DNA of 64,000 nt from PALSA-1296 sp038210275 (GCA_038210275.1 JBBQWV010000003.1:186001-250000); one strand, 5' to 3'; counted from the stretch's first letter, positions 54,300 through 63,693 are shown. Translations and numbers: made by a program. Notes: generated by a model from the sequence alone, not told the origin.

Positions 54300-56336
54300 T
54301 TATCCGAACTTGATAGCATTCGGTGCGCGCTCAAGAAGAATTTCAAAAATAATTCTTGTGATGACAATGGCAGTAAAGAGCGATGCTGCAATACCGATCA
54401 TGAGCGTTACTGCAAATCCCTGTACCGTGCCTGTACCAAAAGAGTACAAAATGATACCTGAGAAGAATGCAGTCAAATGCCCGTCAAAGATCGGTGCAAA
54501 GGCTCGCTTATAACCATCATCAATTGCAAGCTTCAGAGATTTTCCATTACTAAGCTCCTCTCGGATGCGCTCATAGATGAGAACGTTGGCATCAACGGCA
54601 ATACCCACCGTCAACACCAGACCTGCCATACCCGGCAAAGTAAGGGTTGCGCCAAATGTTGCAAGCACAGCAAGGGTAAACAGCAAGTTAATAAGAACGG
54701 CAAAATCAGCAACAAAACCTCCCGTTACATAATACAGAGCCATAAAAATCATCACGGCAAGAAAACCAAAGAAGATCGACTCTGTACCCTTTGCGATAGA
54801 ATCCGCACCCAGAGATGGACCAATATCTCGCTGTTCGATAATCTTCACGGGAGCAGGTAGCGCTCCTGCTTTCAACACGATCTTCATTAAATTTGCCTCA
54901 GCAAGATCGCGCATTCCTGTAATTACAGAGTTGCCGCCTTCGATCTTTTGGTTGACTCTCGGAGCGGAGTACACTACTCCGTCGAGAACAATAGCAATCT
55001 GTTTATTAATATTTTCACCAGTTACACGTGCCCACATTCTTGCGCCTTCTTCCTCCATTTGCATGGTGACTTCAGCTTTACCGTCTTTGCTATCTTTCTC
55101 TGCGCCTGTAATATATTTTCCTGTCAATTCAGGCTGAGCATTCAGGAAGTAAATTTCGTAGAAATTATTTCCTTTCGTATCTTTTTCAGGGCGGCTGAAA
55201 GCGAAAGACATTTCACCCTCATACATCGGCTTAATATCGGCTCTACCTAAAATATCAAGAATTGCTTTGCGATCGGGTTCGAGAACGAAAATTCGCGGAT
55301 CTTTTGCATTCGCTCCTTTTCTGATGAAGATAGAGAACGGATGCTCCTTTTCAAATTTAGCTGCAGCCTGTTCTTTTGATAAACCTGCATAAGCAAGACT
55401 ATCAGCTACACGAGCAGAATCCTCAGGTGACATTTTCTTTGCAATCTTCGCAGTGGAATCAGATTTTGCTGAAGCAGAATCCTTCGCTGAGGATTTTGCA
55501 GCAACTTCTTTCTTTTTTACAGGTGGTGTCGCTGTGATCTTCTTTGAACTGTCGGTCTTAGAAGCGGAATCTGTTTTTGCAACAAGAGAGGAAGAGTCGG
55601 GCTTTGCAGGGGCAATACCCATCATATACTTATCAATGTTATCAAGAACCTTGTTGACTGTCTTTGGATCTTTGAAAAGCTTGAACTCAAGTTGAGCAGT
55701 TCCTTCCAAGAGCTGACGCACTTGTGATGGATCTCCGACACCCGGTACTTCGATGATAATTCGGCGGGTACCTTCTTTTTGGATAGTTGGCTCAGTGAGA
55801 CCAAACTGATCAATACGATTTCTTATAATCTCAATCGCCCTGTCAACAGCTTCATCAGACCCATTCTGTAATGAAGTGGCAATTTCCTTATCATCGCCTG
55901 TTTTGACATCATTTAATAAGAAATAATTGGCAAGGGCTTTTCCTTTTGGTGCCGCGATCTCAGCAAATTTTTTCGTAAAGATCGAGACAACAGCCTCTTT
56001 CGAAGATTCTTCTTCTGTGCGTGTGGCTTCTAACACTTGTTCAAAGATCGCATCTTTGCTGGTGGCTTGCTCATCGATGAATTTAAGGACATCAACTTCC
56101 ATCGTGAAATAGCTTCCACCTTGAAGATCTAACCCAAGTTTGATAGCTTTCTTGTTTGTTGATTTTATTGACTCATCATTCGCGACAATATATTGCGCCT
56201 TCTTTGCAGAGTCCTTCGGACCGAACGCTTCGATGGCCGAATGATACTGTCTGGATTGCCAAGTTGGGTATAGCGCCCAAAGCGAGCCGGCTATACATAT
56301 TAGAACGACGATGATTAAAGTACGATTTTTCTTCAC
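54300..56336 (-). CDS. secD: Protein translocase subunit SecD, with low-complexity insertion
   Basis: SecDF subunit of 678 aa with six helices and a large periplasmic domain. The LGLDLQGGSYFTMEV, RNRIDQFGLTEPTIQ and GIAVDANVLIYERIREEL motifs are typical. Between about residues 250 and 325 it contains an unusual stretch rich in Ser, Ala, Lys and Asp (PAKPDSSS, TDSASKTDSSKK, SSAKDSASAKSDS) that is longer than in common SecD proteins and appears disordered. It heads the secD-secF-STAS-purA-hldD group. Confidence 0.95.
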   Translation of the reverse strand: MKKNRTLIIVVLICIAGSLWALYPTWQSRQYHSAIEAFGPKDSAKKAQYIVANDESIKSTNKKAIKLGLDLQGGSYFTMEVDVLKFIDEQATSKDAIFEQVLEATRTEEESSKEAVVSIFTKKFAEIAAPKGKALANYFLLNDVKTGDDKEIATSLQNGSDEAVDRAIEIIRNRIDQFGLTEPTIQKEGTRRIIIEVPGVGDPSQVRQLLEGTAQLEFKLFKDPKTVNKVLDNIDKYMMGIAPAKPDSSSLVAKTDSASKTDSSKKITATPPVKKKEVAAKSSAKDSASAKSDSTAKIAKKMSPEDSARVADSLAYAGLSKEQAAAKFEKEHPFSIFIRKGANAKDPRIFVLEPDRKAILDILGRADIKPMYEGEMSFAFSRPEKDTKGNNFYEIYFLNAQPELTGKYITGAEKDSKDGKAEVTMQMEEEGARMWARVTGENINKQIAIVLDGVVYSAPRVNQKIEGGNSVITGMRDLAEANLMKIVLKAGALPAPVKIIEQRDIGPSLGADSIAKGTESIFFGFLAVMIFMALYYVTGGFVADFAVLINLLFTLAVLATFGATLTLPGMAGLVLTVGIAVDANVLIYERIREELSNGKSLKLAIDDGYKRAFAPIFDGHLTAFFSGIILYSFGTGTVQGFAVTLMIGIAASLFTAIVITRIIFEILLERAPNAIKFG

Positions 56337-56614
56337 GTTAAGTTATTTAATAAATCACTACAAAAGACACCGCATAACACGAAACTTTGCAAAGCGGCTC
56401 CCCAATTTCCGGTTAATCTGCCATGCGGAAAAACTTTTTATCCCCAATCTGTTCCCGAAATCCACAAAAACATAAAAACTACCCTAATCTAAATTCCTCA
56501 GGACATATTTTGTATGCGTAAAATTTACGTCCTTGAAGTACCTTTTAGGGGATTGAAAATTCCATAGTATCTGGAAGATAAACTAATTAATTTATTCTAT
56601 CAGAAGAAAGTTTG
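56337..56614. other. Intergenic region upstream of secD, nothing recognised
   Basis: About 280 nt, A+T-rich. It probably contains the secD promoter but I see no TAnnTTTG box in the right orientation near the start. No open frame is convincing. Confidence 0.3.
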
Positions 56615-56715
56615 AAAAAAAAACTCCCCACTTCCGAAAAAGCAGGGAGCCATTAGTTTGCCTTATCAACAAGCCGTAATTATAGGCTACGGCGCCTTGT
56701 GAGCGGTGAGGAAAA
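56615..56715 (-). ncRNA. Structured element, copy 2, ending in an intrinsic terminator
   Basis: On the minus strand: TTTTCCTCACCG, then CTCACAAGGC, a hairpin GCCGTA/TACGGC with a 9-nt loop, CTTGTTGATAAGG, CAAACTAATGG, and a terminal stem CTCCCTGCTT/AAGTGGGGAG followed by T9. A near-identical copy lies at 56984-57074. The strong terminator and the isolated position suggest a small RNA or an attenuator. A -7-like TATTTTTG at 56782-56775 could drive it. I cannot match it to a known RNA family. Confidence 0.55.
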
Positions 56716-56774
56716 TTTTTGTAAAGATTTTAAAGATTGCTCCACTAATGTTTTGCATAACTAATTTCGTAATA

Positions 56775-56782
56775 CAAAAATA
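56775..56782 (-). promoter_or_regulatory. Possible -7 box driving structured element copy 2
   Basis: Minus-strand TATTTTTG matches TAnnTTTG and lies about 60 nt upstream of the conserved element at 56615-56715. The nearest TTG is 26 nt upstream, longer than ideal. Confidence 0.35.
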
Positions 56783-56983
56783 CATAATTTTATCACGAAA
56801 TCCTACTTCAAACCATACTCTATTTGCCAGTATTCTTACTTTTTACATGACTTTAGAGGGAAAACCGCAGAATATGAGCCGTATTAAAGACACCTGATTT
56901 TATCTCATTCTTACTAAGAATGAAATAATTTCATTATATACATCTACCTTAGCCGTAAATGTATTTCTGCCTTAAAACACAAA

Positions 56984-57074
56984 CCCCCCGCTTTCGAAAA
57001 AGCGGGGAGCCATTAGTTTGCCTTATCAACAAGCCGTAATTTAGGCTACGGCGCCTTGTGAGGACGGTGAGAAA
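56984..57074 (-). ncRNA. Structured element, copy 1, downstream of a fibre-like gene
   Basis: Same order of parts as copy 2, with the hairpin GCCGTA/TACGGC (8-nt loop) and a terminal stem CCCCGCTT/AAGCGGGG. It begins 27 nt past the stop codon of the gene ending at 57102. Compared with copy 2, changes in the terminal stem keep base pairing (C-G to U-G), and the loop of the first hairpin differs by one nucleotide. This suggests RNA-level constraint. After the stem the sequence is GGGTTTGTGTTTT. Confidence 0.55.
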
Positions 57075-57101
57075 ACCTTATAAGGTTCTATTTTTTAACA
57101 A

Positions 57102-59048
57102 TTATTTTGCTCTAGTCGCTTTTAGATAAGAATTCTTTTGTATAGTAGCTTTTTTTGATGTCGAAGTAGCAGGTGCCCATTGAATGTGTACTGTTCCGCT
57201 GGTAGAGCCTCCAACAATTATTCCTTGCAAAGTTATTGGACCGGCAGTATCATCATCAGAGATTACAAAATTTGTAGCCCCTTTTGTCCCTGATGTCGTC
57301 AGCCAACTACCGGCGATGTCCTCTTCGTCATCTCCGTAGCCAAGAGCATAAACATGCAAAGTGCCGGATGGTATTGTAACTGCGACTTTCATATCCGGAG
57401 CATCATCATCTTCCCCGTCAGTTGTAGGATCAAGTTGCACAACAACCTCCCATGTCTCATTTGCACCGATGCTAAATGACAAGTCATTATCATTTTGTAG
57501 AGTGGTGCTATTAGTAATGGTTTCATCGCTGCCTTTGATCGCAAATGTGACAGCCCCGATTTGAGATGATTGATCTACCCAACTAAGAACACCGGATCCG
57601 TTATTTTGGAGTACAGTGCCTGTTGCACCTTGAGCAATCGGAAGAGTATAGTTGATAGTCGTTGATCCCTGAGCGCCGGACTGGAAAGTTGTAATTCCTG
57701 TGCTCGTCCCTTTTAGTTGTAACTGTCCATCAATTGTACCATTCCCACTGATATTATAATTAGCGGTCTGAAGGTTCGTGCCATTGACTATGTAACTTCC
57801 CGATAGACTTGGAATATCAGTCGCAGATAAGGCACGGAATGTAGGCACAGCCGCTGCCCCAGATATTGGTCCGGCAAACACGATTGCAGCATTTTGAGAA
57901 TTCAACGAAGCTGTTAATGTTCCACTTGATGTAACAGGAGAATTCGTCACTGTGAAAATAGATGGCATTGCTAATCCTACACTCGTTACACCTGACGGTG
58001 ATGAATTTGTCCAACTTAGAGTACCGGTATTGCTGCTGCTCAGCACCTGACCGCTCGTCGGAGCAGTGATCGGAAGGGTATAGTTAATATTTGTTGCTCC
58101 CTGTGCTCCTGCTTGGAAAGTTGTGATTCCTGTTGATGTTCCTTGGAATTGCAATTTACCGCCGATGCCACCATTGCCAGAAATGTTAAAATTTCCTGTC
58201 TGAAGTGAAGTTCCATTGACAATGTAACTTCCAGATAGACTTGGTATATCAGTCGCAGATAAGGCTCGGAAAGTCGGTACTGCCGCTGCTCCTGATACCG
58301 GTCCGGCAAATACGATTGCAGCGTTTTGAGTCTTCCATGCGCCTGTCAACGTTCCAGAAGTAGTAACCGGAGAATTAGAAATAGTGAATTCAGTAGTTGG
58401 AAGTGCAAGTCCGACACTTGTTACGGTACCACCCGTCAAAGAAGTCCAACTCATTGCTCCACCTGTTGTTGAACTAAGAATTTGACCGTTTACAGATGGT
58501 GCTGTTAAAGGAAGCGTATAATTGACACCAACTGATTGCGTCGCTCCGGTAGCAAATGTATTATATCCGAGAAGGCCCTGGAGTTGCAATTGACCCGGAT
58601 TGACATTGGTGCCAACAACTACTTTACCCGCTGAAGTAACCCGCATTCTTTCAATATTATTGGTCTTCGTTACAAAATCATTAGCATCGGTTGTTCCGAT
58701 GAAATTTATCAACGAAGTAGTACCAGAATTTCCTGTCAGCGTCCAGCACGTAATATTTGCAGCGCTTCCCCACCCTAAGGTATAGACGCTATTAATAGGA
58801 TCAATCGTAATAACTTTGAGAGTCTGATCCAAAGCGGTCGGAGCGGATGACGGAAGCAAGAACGTATAGTTCGTTGCAAGCAGACTTGAAGCGCCGAAAG
58901 TGACTGCAAACGACGGAGCAAGATAATTCTGCAATGCAATATATTGTTCGTTATGGACGCTTTGTGCTTTCGCCCCACCAAAGTTCATTACGATCGTCAA
59001 TACAATCGCTGCAATGGTTATACTGTGAAAAAATCTTGTATGCTTCAT
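57102..59048 (-). CDS. Secreted fibre-like repeat protein (648 aa)
   Basis: Exported protein with signal peptide (RFFHSITIAAIVLTIVMNFG, then GAKAQS). From about residue 210 to 490 it contains two tandem repeats of about 140 residues, each with TSVGLA, NSPVT.SGTL, QNAAIVFAGP.SGAAAVP, TFRALSATDIPSLSGSYIVN, GTSTGITTFQ.GAQG and NYTLPI. These modules occur in phage tail fibres and environmental adhesin-like proteins. The C-terminal 160 residues form a different, acidic domain (TTDGEDDDAPDMKVAV). It has no T9SS tail and no enzyme motif, so a binding or structural role outside the cytoplasm is inferred. It lies 36 nt after the next fibre gene. Confidence 0.7.
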   Translation of the reverse strand: MKHTRFFHSITIAAIVLTIVMNFGGAKAQSVHNEQYIALQNYLAPSFAVTFGASSLLATNYTFLLPSSAPTALDQTLKVITIDPINSVYTLGWGSAANITCWTLTGNSGTTSLINFIGTTDANDFVTKTNNIERMRVTSAGKVVVGTNVNPGQLQLQGLLGYNTFATGATQSVGVNYTLPLTAPSVNGQILSSTTGGAMSWTSLTGGTVTSVGLALPTTEFTISNSPVTTSGTLTGAWKTQNAAIVFAGPVSGAAAVPTFRALSATDIPSLSGSYIVNGTSLQTGNFNISGNGGIGGKLQFQGTSTGITTFQAGAQGATNINYTLPITAPTSGQVLSSSNTGTLSWTNSSPSGVTSVGLAMPSIFTVTNSPVTSSGTLTASLNSQNAAIVFAGPISGAAAVPTFRALSATDIPSLSGSYIVNGTNLQTANYNISGNGTIDGQLQLKGTSTGITTFQSGAQGSTTINYTLPIAQGATGTVLQNNGSGVLSWVDQSSQIGAVTFAIKGSDETITNSTTLQNDNDLSFSIGANETWEVVVQLDPTTDGEDDDAPDMKVAVTIPSGTLHVYALGYGDDEEDIAGSWLTTSGTKGATNFVISDDDTAGPITLQGIIVGGSTSGTVHIQWAPATSTSKKATIQKNSYLKATRAK

Positions 59049-59084
59049 AATTAATATTTACAATTGATGATTATTGCGCGCTAA

Positions 59085-62000
59085 TTAGTTGGTGGATCTT
59101 GCAGTTTCGACCCACTCTGAACCATCCCATATTAAACTAAGAGTGGAATGGATCGTATTGGGCGCAAATGAGCCCGATAACTTCAAATTGGTTCCGGAAT
59201 CGAATTTCAAAATCCTGCTTGTTGGGGTTGCCTGAACACCTTCAACCTGAATGATCAGCACTTGACCGTCCTGTAAGCCATCAGATAATGTCATTGTGTA
59301 GGTTCCATTATTTCCGTCATGCGTAATGCGAAGGTATGATCTATTTCCTACAGTAATTGTAGAAGTTGCTGTTATATTACTCGTTGCAGGGCGTAAACTT
59401 GCTGCACCATCAACATCAAGCTGTGTATTAGGTGTCTGTGTACCGATAGCTGTTAAGCCAGCACTATTGATATATAATCTCTGAGTCATTGCTGATCCAT
59501 TGCTCGTATTGAGCACAAAATGATTTGCAATGCCGGAAGCTGACGGTGCTGCATCAGCAATAAAATCCATCTGACCAGCCTCAATGAATGATCCATTGTA
59601 ATAGCCCCGATATTTGTACCCTCCAAGATCATCGCCGCTGGCAACGTTCGTTGGTGCTGCGATTGTGCCACGTGAACGTTGTGTCACAAATTCACCGCCA
59701 TTATTCGCCGTATTGTTATAAGTCGAAAGTATGACATCATTGGTGGCATCATCATCTTCCTGACTTGCAACATGAAGGATCGATTTCGGTTCTTTATATC
59801 CAATTCCTACATAACCGCTTGGAGCGATACGCATACGCTCTGTATTATTAGTGAAGAGTTCGATCGGTTGTGCAGTAGTTGTATTCGTTGTCGCAATGAC
59901 AAGAGGCTGAGTGGTTGTTGTTCCGAGGAAACTACCACTTGTGCCATTCCAAGCTGTTGAAGTTGGGTTTCCGGTAAGTGTCCAGAAACTTCCAGTAGGT
60001 GTTGACCACGTTGGTGTTGTTCCAACGATAGTCAGTACCGTTCCAGCTGCGCCAGGTGCAACTGCTGCAGCATTGTTCGAAGCATTACCAACGAAGATGT
60101 TATCTTTGGTTAAGCCAATATTCAGATTAGGAATATTTACCGTTCCGTACAAATTCGTTGTGCTCGTGTTATTGCCGATATTTGTTGTACCACCTGTAGA
60201 GGTATTATTGATATTCGTCGTGTTATTTGTTCCGGTATTGGAAATATTCGTAGTAGTAGTGTTACCACCAATTGTTGTTCCCCATGTCGGTGTAGTTCCG
60301 ACGATTGTCAGCACTTGACCGGCTGTTCCCGGAGCATAAGCTGTTGCAATACCTGCAACACCACGGAAGATGTTATCAGTAGCAAGCGGAATTGAAGGAG
60401 TGTTATTAAAAATAACTGTTCCGTTCAATGTTGTTACTGATGGACCGGTGTTATTACCGATCGTATTAATCGCTGTTGTACCGGTACCAAAATTATTCGT
60501 AGCGTTATTTGTGGTGCCGAAGTTCGTAACATTGCCAATGATAGAAGTCGTTGTCGTTGTGCTGCCGATGGAGTTGCTCCATGTTGGTGTCGTGCCAACG
60601 ATCGTTAACACTGTTCCGGCTGCGCCGGGAGCGTAAGCTGTTGCAACACCTGCAACTCCTCGGAAAATATTATCCGTTGCAAGCGTTTGCGTGAGTGTGA
60701 CAGGATTTGTGAAATTCACATTACCACCAAATGTCGTCGTTGTTCCCCCATTACCTGTCGGACCTGCGCCGATAAAGATCTGGGCGTTACCGGTTGGATT
60801 TACTGGTCCGTTGGCGATATTTGTCGTCGTTCCTGGACTGTTCGAAGTATTAATGTTCGTCGTAATACCCTGAACATTCGTTGTTACTGTCGAACTTGAA
60901 CCGAGAGTTGTACTCCAGGTCGGTGTTGTTCCCACAATACCCAACACTGTTCCTGCTGCACCGGGAGGAACTGCTGCTGCTTTATTCGAGGCATTACCAA
61001 CGAAGATATTATCCTTCGTAAGCGGTATGGAAGGTGTATTGTTGAAAATCACAGTACCATTGAGTGTGGTAACAGATGGACCGGTGTTATTTCCAATCGT
61101 ATTGATCGCTGTCGTACCGGTACCAAAATTATTTGTTGCGCTATTCGTAGTGCCGAAGTTGGTAACATTTCCAATAATCGAAGTCGTCGTCGTTGTGCTG
61201 CCTATTGAGTTGCTCCAAGTAGGCGTAGTACCAACGATAGTCAACACTGTTCCTGCTGCACCTGGAGGAACCTGAGCCGCATTGTTCGATGCATTGCCAA
61301 CGAAGACATTATCCTTCGTTAAGCCAAGAGTCAATCCCGGAATATTTACTGTTCCGAAGAAATTCGTGGTGCTCGTAGCATTACCAATATTCGTCGTTCC
61401 ACCTGTCGAAGAGTTATTGATATTCGTCGTATTTGGTCCACCGCTATTCGAGATATTCGTCGTCAAACCGCCACCGCCTAAAGTCGTACTCCAGGTTGGA
61501 GTTGTACCAACGATGCTCAGCACTGTTCCGGCTGCACCGGGTGCGTATGCTGTTGCAACACCTGCAACACCTCGAAAGATATTATCCGTTGCTAGAGTCT
61601 GCGTGAGCGTGACAGGATTAGTGAAATTCACATTACCGCCAAAGGTTGTCGTTGTTCCGCCATTTCCTGTCGGTCCTGCTCCGATAAAGATCTGGGCATT
61701 TCCGGTTGGATTTACTGATCCGTTGGCGATATTTGTCGTCGTTCCTGGACTGTTCGAAGTATTGATGTTCGTCGTAATACCCTGAACATTCGTTGTTACT
61801 GTCGAACTTGAACCGAGAGATGTGCTCCAAGTTGGTGTTGTTCCAACAATCGATAATACTGTTCCTGCTGCACCGGGAGGAACCTGAGCAGCATTGTTCG
61901 ATGCGTTACCAACAAAGACATTGTCCTTAGTCAATCCAAGAGCAAGTCCAGGAATATTCACCGTTCCGAAGATATTGGTAATACTGGTTGGATTGCTGAT

Positions 62001-62504
62001 ATTTGTTGTATCATTTCCACCCGTAAAGTTAATATTAAACGTTTTATTCGTTCCGCCGCCGATCGCATTGCTCCAGGTTGGAGTTGTACCAACGATGCTC
62101 AGCACTGTTCCGGCTCCGCCGGGGGCAACTGCGGTAGCAATATTTGAAGCATTACCGACAAAAATGTTGTCTGTCGCAAGTGGAGTGGTGATAGATGCCC
62201 ACGCAGGAATACCTGACCCGTTAATGGTCAAGACCTGCCCAGTAGTACCTGCTGCTAACCAGCTCAATATACCGGTGGCGTTGCTCGTATAGAGCATTGA
62301 ACCTGTTCCGCCAACAGTTGGTGGGAAGGTAAGCGCATAATTTGTTACTCCGGTAGTGGGAGTTGCAAGAGTGATGGTATTGCCTGCGCCATTTTTCATG
62401 ACGAATTTTACGCTAGTAGTCGGGTTTCCTGATTGTCCGAAGACAACCTGAGAACCTCCGGCTATGAGGCAGCACGCTACGATAAAAAATTTGATGTACT
62501 TCAT
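59085..62504 (-). CDS. Large secreted fibre-like protein built of cassettes (1139 aa)
   Basis: Exported protein with signal peptide (MKYIKFFIVACCLIAGGSQV, cleaved near VFGQS). Residues about 110-880 contain eight GAAGTVL-TIVGTTPTW units separated by linkers of three kinds. Type a contains VTTNVQGITTNINTSN and TGNAQIFIGAGPTGNGG; type b contains SIIGNVTNFGTTN and AINTIGNNTGPSVTTLNGTV; type c contains TTNINN and STGGTTNIGN. The C-terminal 260 residues look like a fibre head: NNTERMRI, GYVGIG, then a domain ending SLIWDGSEWVETARSTN. It is Asn/Thr/Gly-rich with almost no Cys. Function unknown; tail-fibre-like modules suggest adhesion. It lacks a T9SS sorting tail. Confidence 0.72.
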   Translation of the reverse strand: MKYIKFFIVACCLIAGGSQVVFGQSGNPTTSVKFVMKNGAGNTITLATPTTGVTNYALTFPPTVGGTGSMLYTSNATGILSWLAAGTTGQVLTINGSGIPAWASITTPLATDNIFVGNASNIATAVAPGGAGTVLSIVGTTPTWSNAIGGGTNKTFNINFTGGNDTTNISNPTSITNIFGTVNIPGLALGLTKDNVFVGNASNNAAQVPPGAAGTVLSIVGTTPTWSTSLGSSSTVTTNVQGITTNINTSNSPGTTTNIANGSVNPTGNAQIFIGAGPTGNGGTTTTFGGNVNFTNPVTLTQTLATDNIFRGVAGVATAYAPGAAGTVLSIVGTTPTWSTTLGGGGLTTNISNSGGPNTTNINNSSTGGTTNIGNATSTTNFFGTVNIPGLTLGLTKDNVFVGNASNNAAQVPPGAAGTVLTIVGTTPTWSNSIGSTTTTTSIIGNVTNFGTTNSATNNFGTGTTAINTIGNNTGPSVTTLNGTVIFNNTPSIPLTKDNIFVGNASNKAAAVPPGAAGTVLGIVGTTPTWSTTLGSSSTVTTNVQGITTNINTSNSPGTTTNIANGPVNPTGNAQIFIGAGPTGNGGTTTTFGGNVNFTNPVTLTQTLATDNIFRGVAGVATAYAPGAAGTVLTIVGTTPTWSNSIGSTTTTTSIIGNVTNFGTTNNATNNFGTGTTAINTIGNNTGPSVTTLNGTVIFNNTPSIPLATDNIFRGVAGIATAYAPGTAGQVLTIVGTTPTWGTTIGGNTTTTNISNTGTNNTTNINNTSTGGTTNIGNNTSTTNLYGTVNIPNLNIGLTKDNIFVGNASNNAAAVAPGAAGTVLTIVGTTPTWSTPTGSFWTLTGNPTSTAWNGTSGSFLGTTTTQPLVIATTNTTTAQPIELFTNNTERMRIAPSGYVGIGYKEPKSILHVASQEDDDATNDVILSTYNNTANNGGEFVTQRSRGTIAAPTNVASGDDLGGYKYRGYYNGSFIEAGQMDFIADAAPSASGIANHFVLNTSNGSAMTQRLYINSAGLTAIGTQTPNTQLDVDGAASLRPATSNITATSTITVGNRSYLRITHDGNNGTYTMTLSDGLQDGQVLIIQVEGVQATPTSRILKFDSGTNLKLSGSFAPNTIHSTLSLIWDGSEWVETARSTN

Positions 62505-62638
62505 TCGCTTTTACGCTTTATTGATGCTTATCATCTGTTAATTGAACGAGAATTCCACGACGTTTTGAGATCTAATAGTGAAGAGAGTATTTCTCTTCAT
62601 TACTGATAGACAAATTAGGCTATCAGGCTAAAAACCTG

Positions 62639-62678
62639 CATGGCAGCGCCCCTCCCGTGCGGAGGGCGCAACCATGCT
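62639..62678 (-). terminator. Long hairpin after the fibre-like gene at 62689
   Basis: GCATGG and CCATGC close a long stem containing GCGCCCCTCC/GGAGGGCGC with a short CGTGC loop. On the minus strand it is followed by AGGTTTTTAG. It lies 11 nt past the stop codon of the 334-aa gene, so it probably ends or attenuates that transcript. Confidence 0.65.
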
Positions 62679-62688
62679 TTGGCTCATA

Positions 62689-63693
62689 TTAGAATATGAG
62701 ATAATTGATGAAATCACTGGTGGTCAAAACAATTGGAGCCTGAACAGTGAATGTTGTTGCAGTGCGCGCTGTCACAGTAATTGCTGCATTAGTAGCGCTC
62801 TCTAATGAAACATTGATCGTTGCGCCAGCAGGAAGACTTGCAGGAGTGATCGTGTAGGAGAAGTTTACATTATCACCAGCAACACGTCCTTTTGCGACAA
62901 GTCCACCTGGAACTGTGCTCGTCCATGCAGGAACGCCGCCTACTATTCCAAGTACTTGACCGTTAGTACCTGGAGCAAGAGGTGCCATGTTGTTTGTTCC
63001 AAGAGGTCCTGTGCTAAGAAGGATGCTACCTGCAGCACCTGCTGAAGCAACACCTGTTCCGCCATTACCTACTGGAAGAATTCCAGCAACTTCAGCAGTA
63101 CCAAGATCAACAGCATTCGAGGTCGAACCAGTACCGATAAAGATATTCGCACCGATTTGACCAGTGCCTGTTGGGAATAATGTTGCACCACTTCCAACGA
63201 GCATAGCTGCTGTTGTATTTGTACCGCTCGTAATATTTTGGAACGGAACGCCAACTCCTGAAGGAATAGTTGTAGCATAGGTTGGTGCAGCTCCATTTAG
63301 GCTTACAAGAAACGAATTTACTGCTGCTGGTGGAGCCGCAGTATAAACGATCTTTGTTCCATCGCTGAAAGCAACTGAATTTGCTGGTCCAACGATAGTG
63401 TTACCTGTACCGCCTTTATTAACGGTCAAGGTTCCGGTTACATCTCCAGTGCTGAGATCAACAGCACCTATTGACATAATTCCTGAAGCGTCGCTCTTGA
63501 AAATACCAGCAGAAGCCTGAGGCCATGTGAATGTGCTTATTCCACCTGTTGTGGTTGCAGTGATGGAAATATTATTAGTAGCACTGTTGTACATTCTGAA
63601 CGTCTTCGCCGTTGTCGGAGGCTGAGCCACCGATACTCCGGTAAAAACGCACAGCAACAATGCTGCAAGAAACGAGAGTTTGTGATTTTTCAT
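62689..63693 (-). CDS. Secreted fibre-like protein (334 aa)
   Basis: Exported protein with signal peptide (MKNHKLSFLAALLLCVFTGV, then SVAQ). The body contains TGTLTVNKGGTGN, AEVAGILPVGNGGTGVAS and PGTNGQVLGIVGGVPAWTS, the same GQVL...W module as in the two downstream proteins. KGGTGNT and VGNGGTG are elements of phage tail-fibre repeats. The last 70 residues form a separate beta domain (SYTITPASLPAGATINVSLE ... TVTARTATTFTVQAP). No T9SS tail. It is followed by a long hairpin and then the 1139-aa gene 184 nt further on. Confidence 0.7.
   Translation of the reverse strand: MKNHKLSFLAALLLCVFTGVSVAQPPTTAKTFRMYNSATNNISITATTTGGISTFTWPQASAGIFKSDASGIMSIGAVDLSTGDVTGTLTVNKGGTGNTIVGPANSVAFSDGTKIVYTAAPPAAVNSFLVSLNGAAPTYATTIPSGVGVPFQNITSGTNTTAAMLVGSGATLFPTGTGQIGANIFIGTGSTSNAVDLGTAEVAGILPVGNGGTGVASAGAAGSILLSTGPLGTNNMAPLAPGTNGQVLGIVGGVPAWTSTVPGGLVAKGRVAGDNVNFSYTITPASLPAGATINVSLESATNAAITVTARTATTFTVQAPIVLTTSDFINYLIF

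Noticed and set aside
56615..57075. c-di-GMP or other known riboswitch, or a CRISPR repeat pair
   Set aside because: GGCAAAC occurs but the other conserved c-di-GMP core parts are missing. Two copies 370 nt apart with dissimilar spacing and internal hairpins do not fit a CRISPR array.
59679..62292. Several long plus-strand frames opposite the fibre-like gene, some over 130 codons and rich in Val, Pro and Ile
   Set aside because: They arise from the biased Asn/Thr/Gly codons of the repeats read backwards; they lack family motifs, and the minus strand has the signal peptide.
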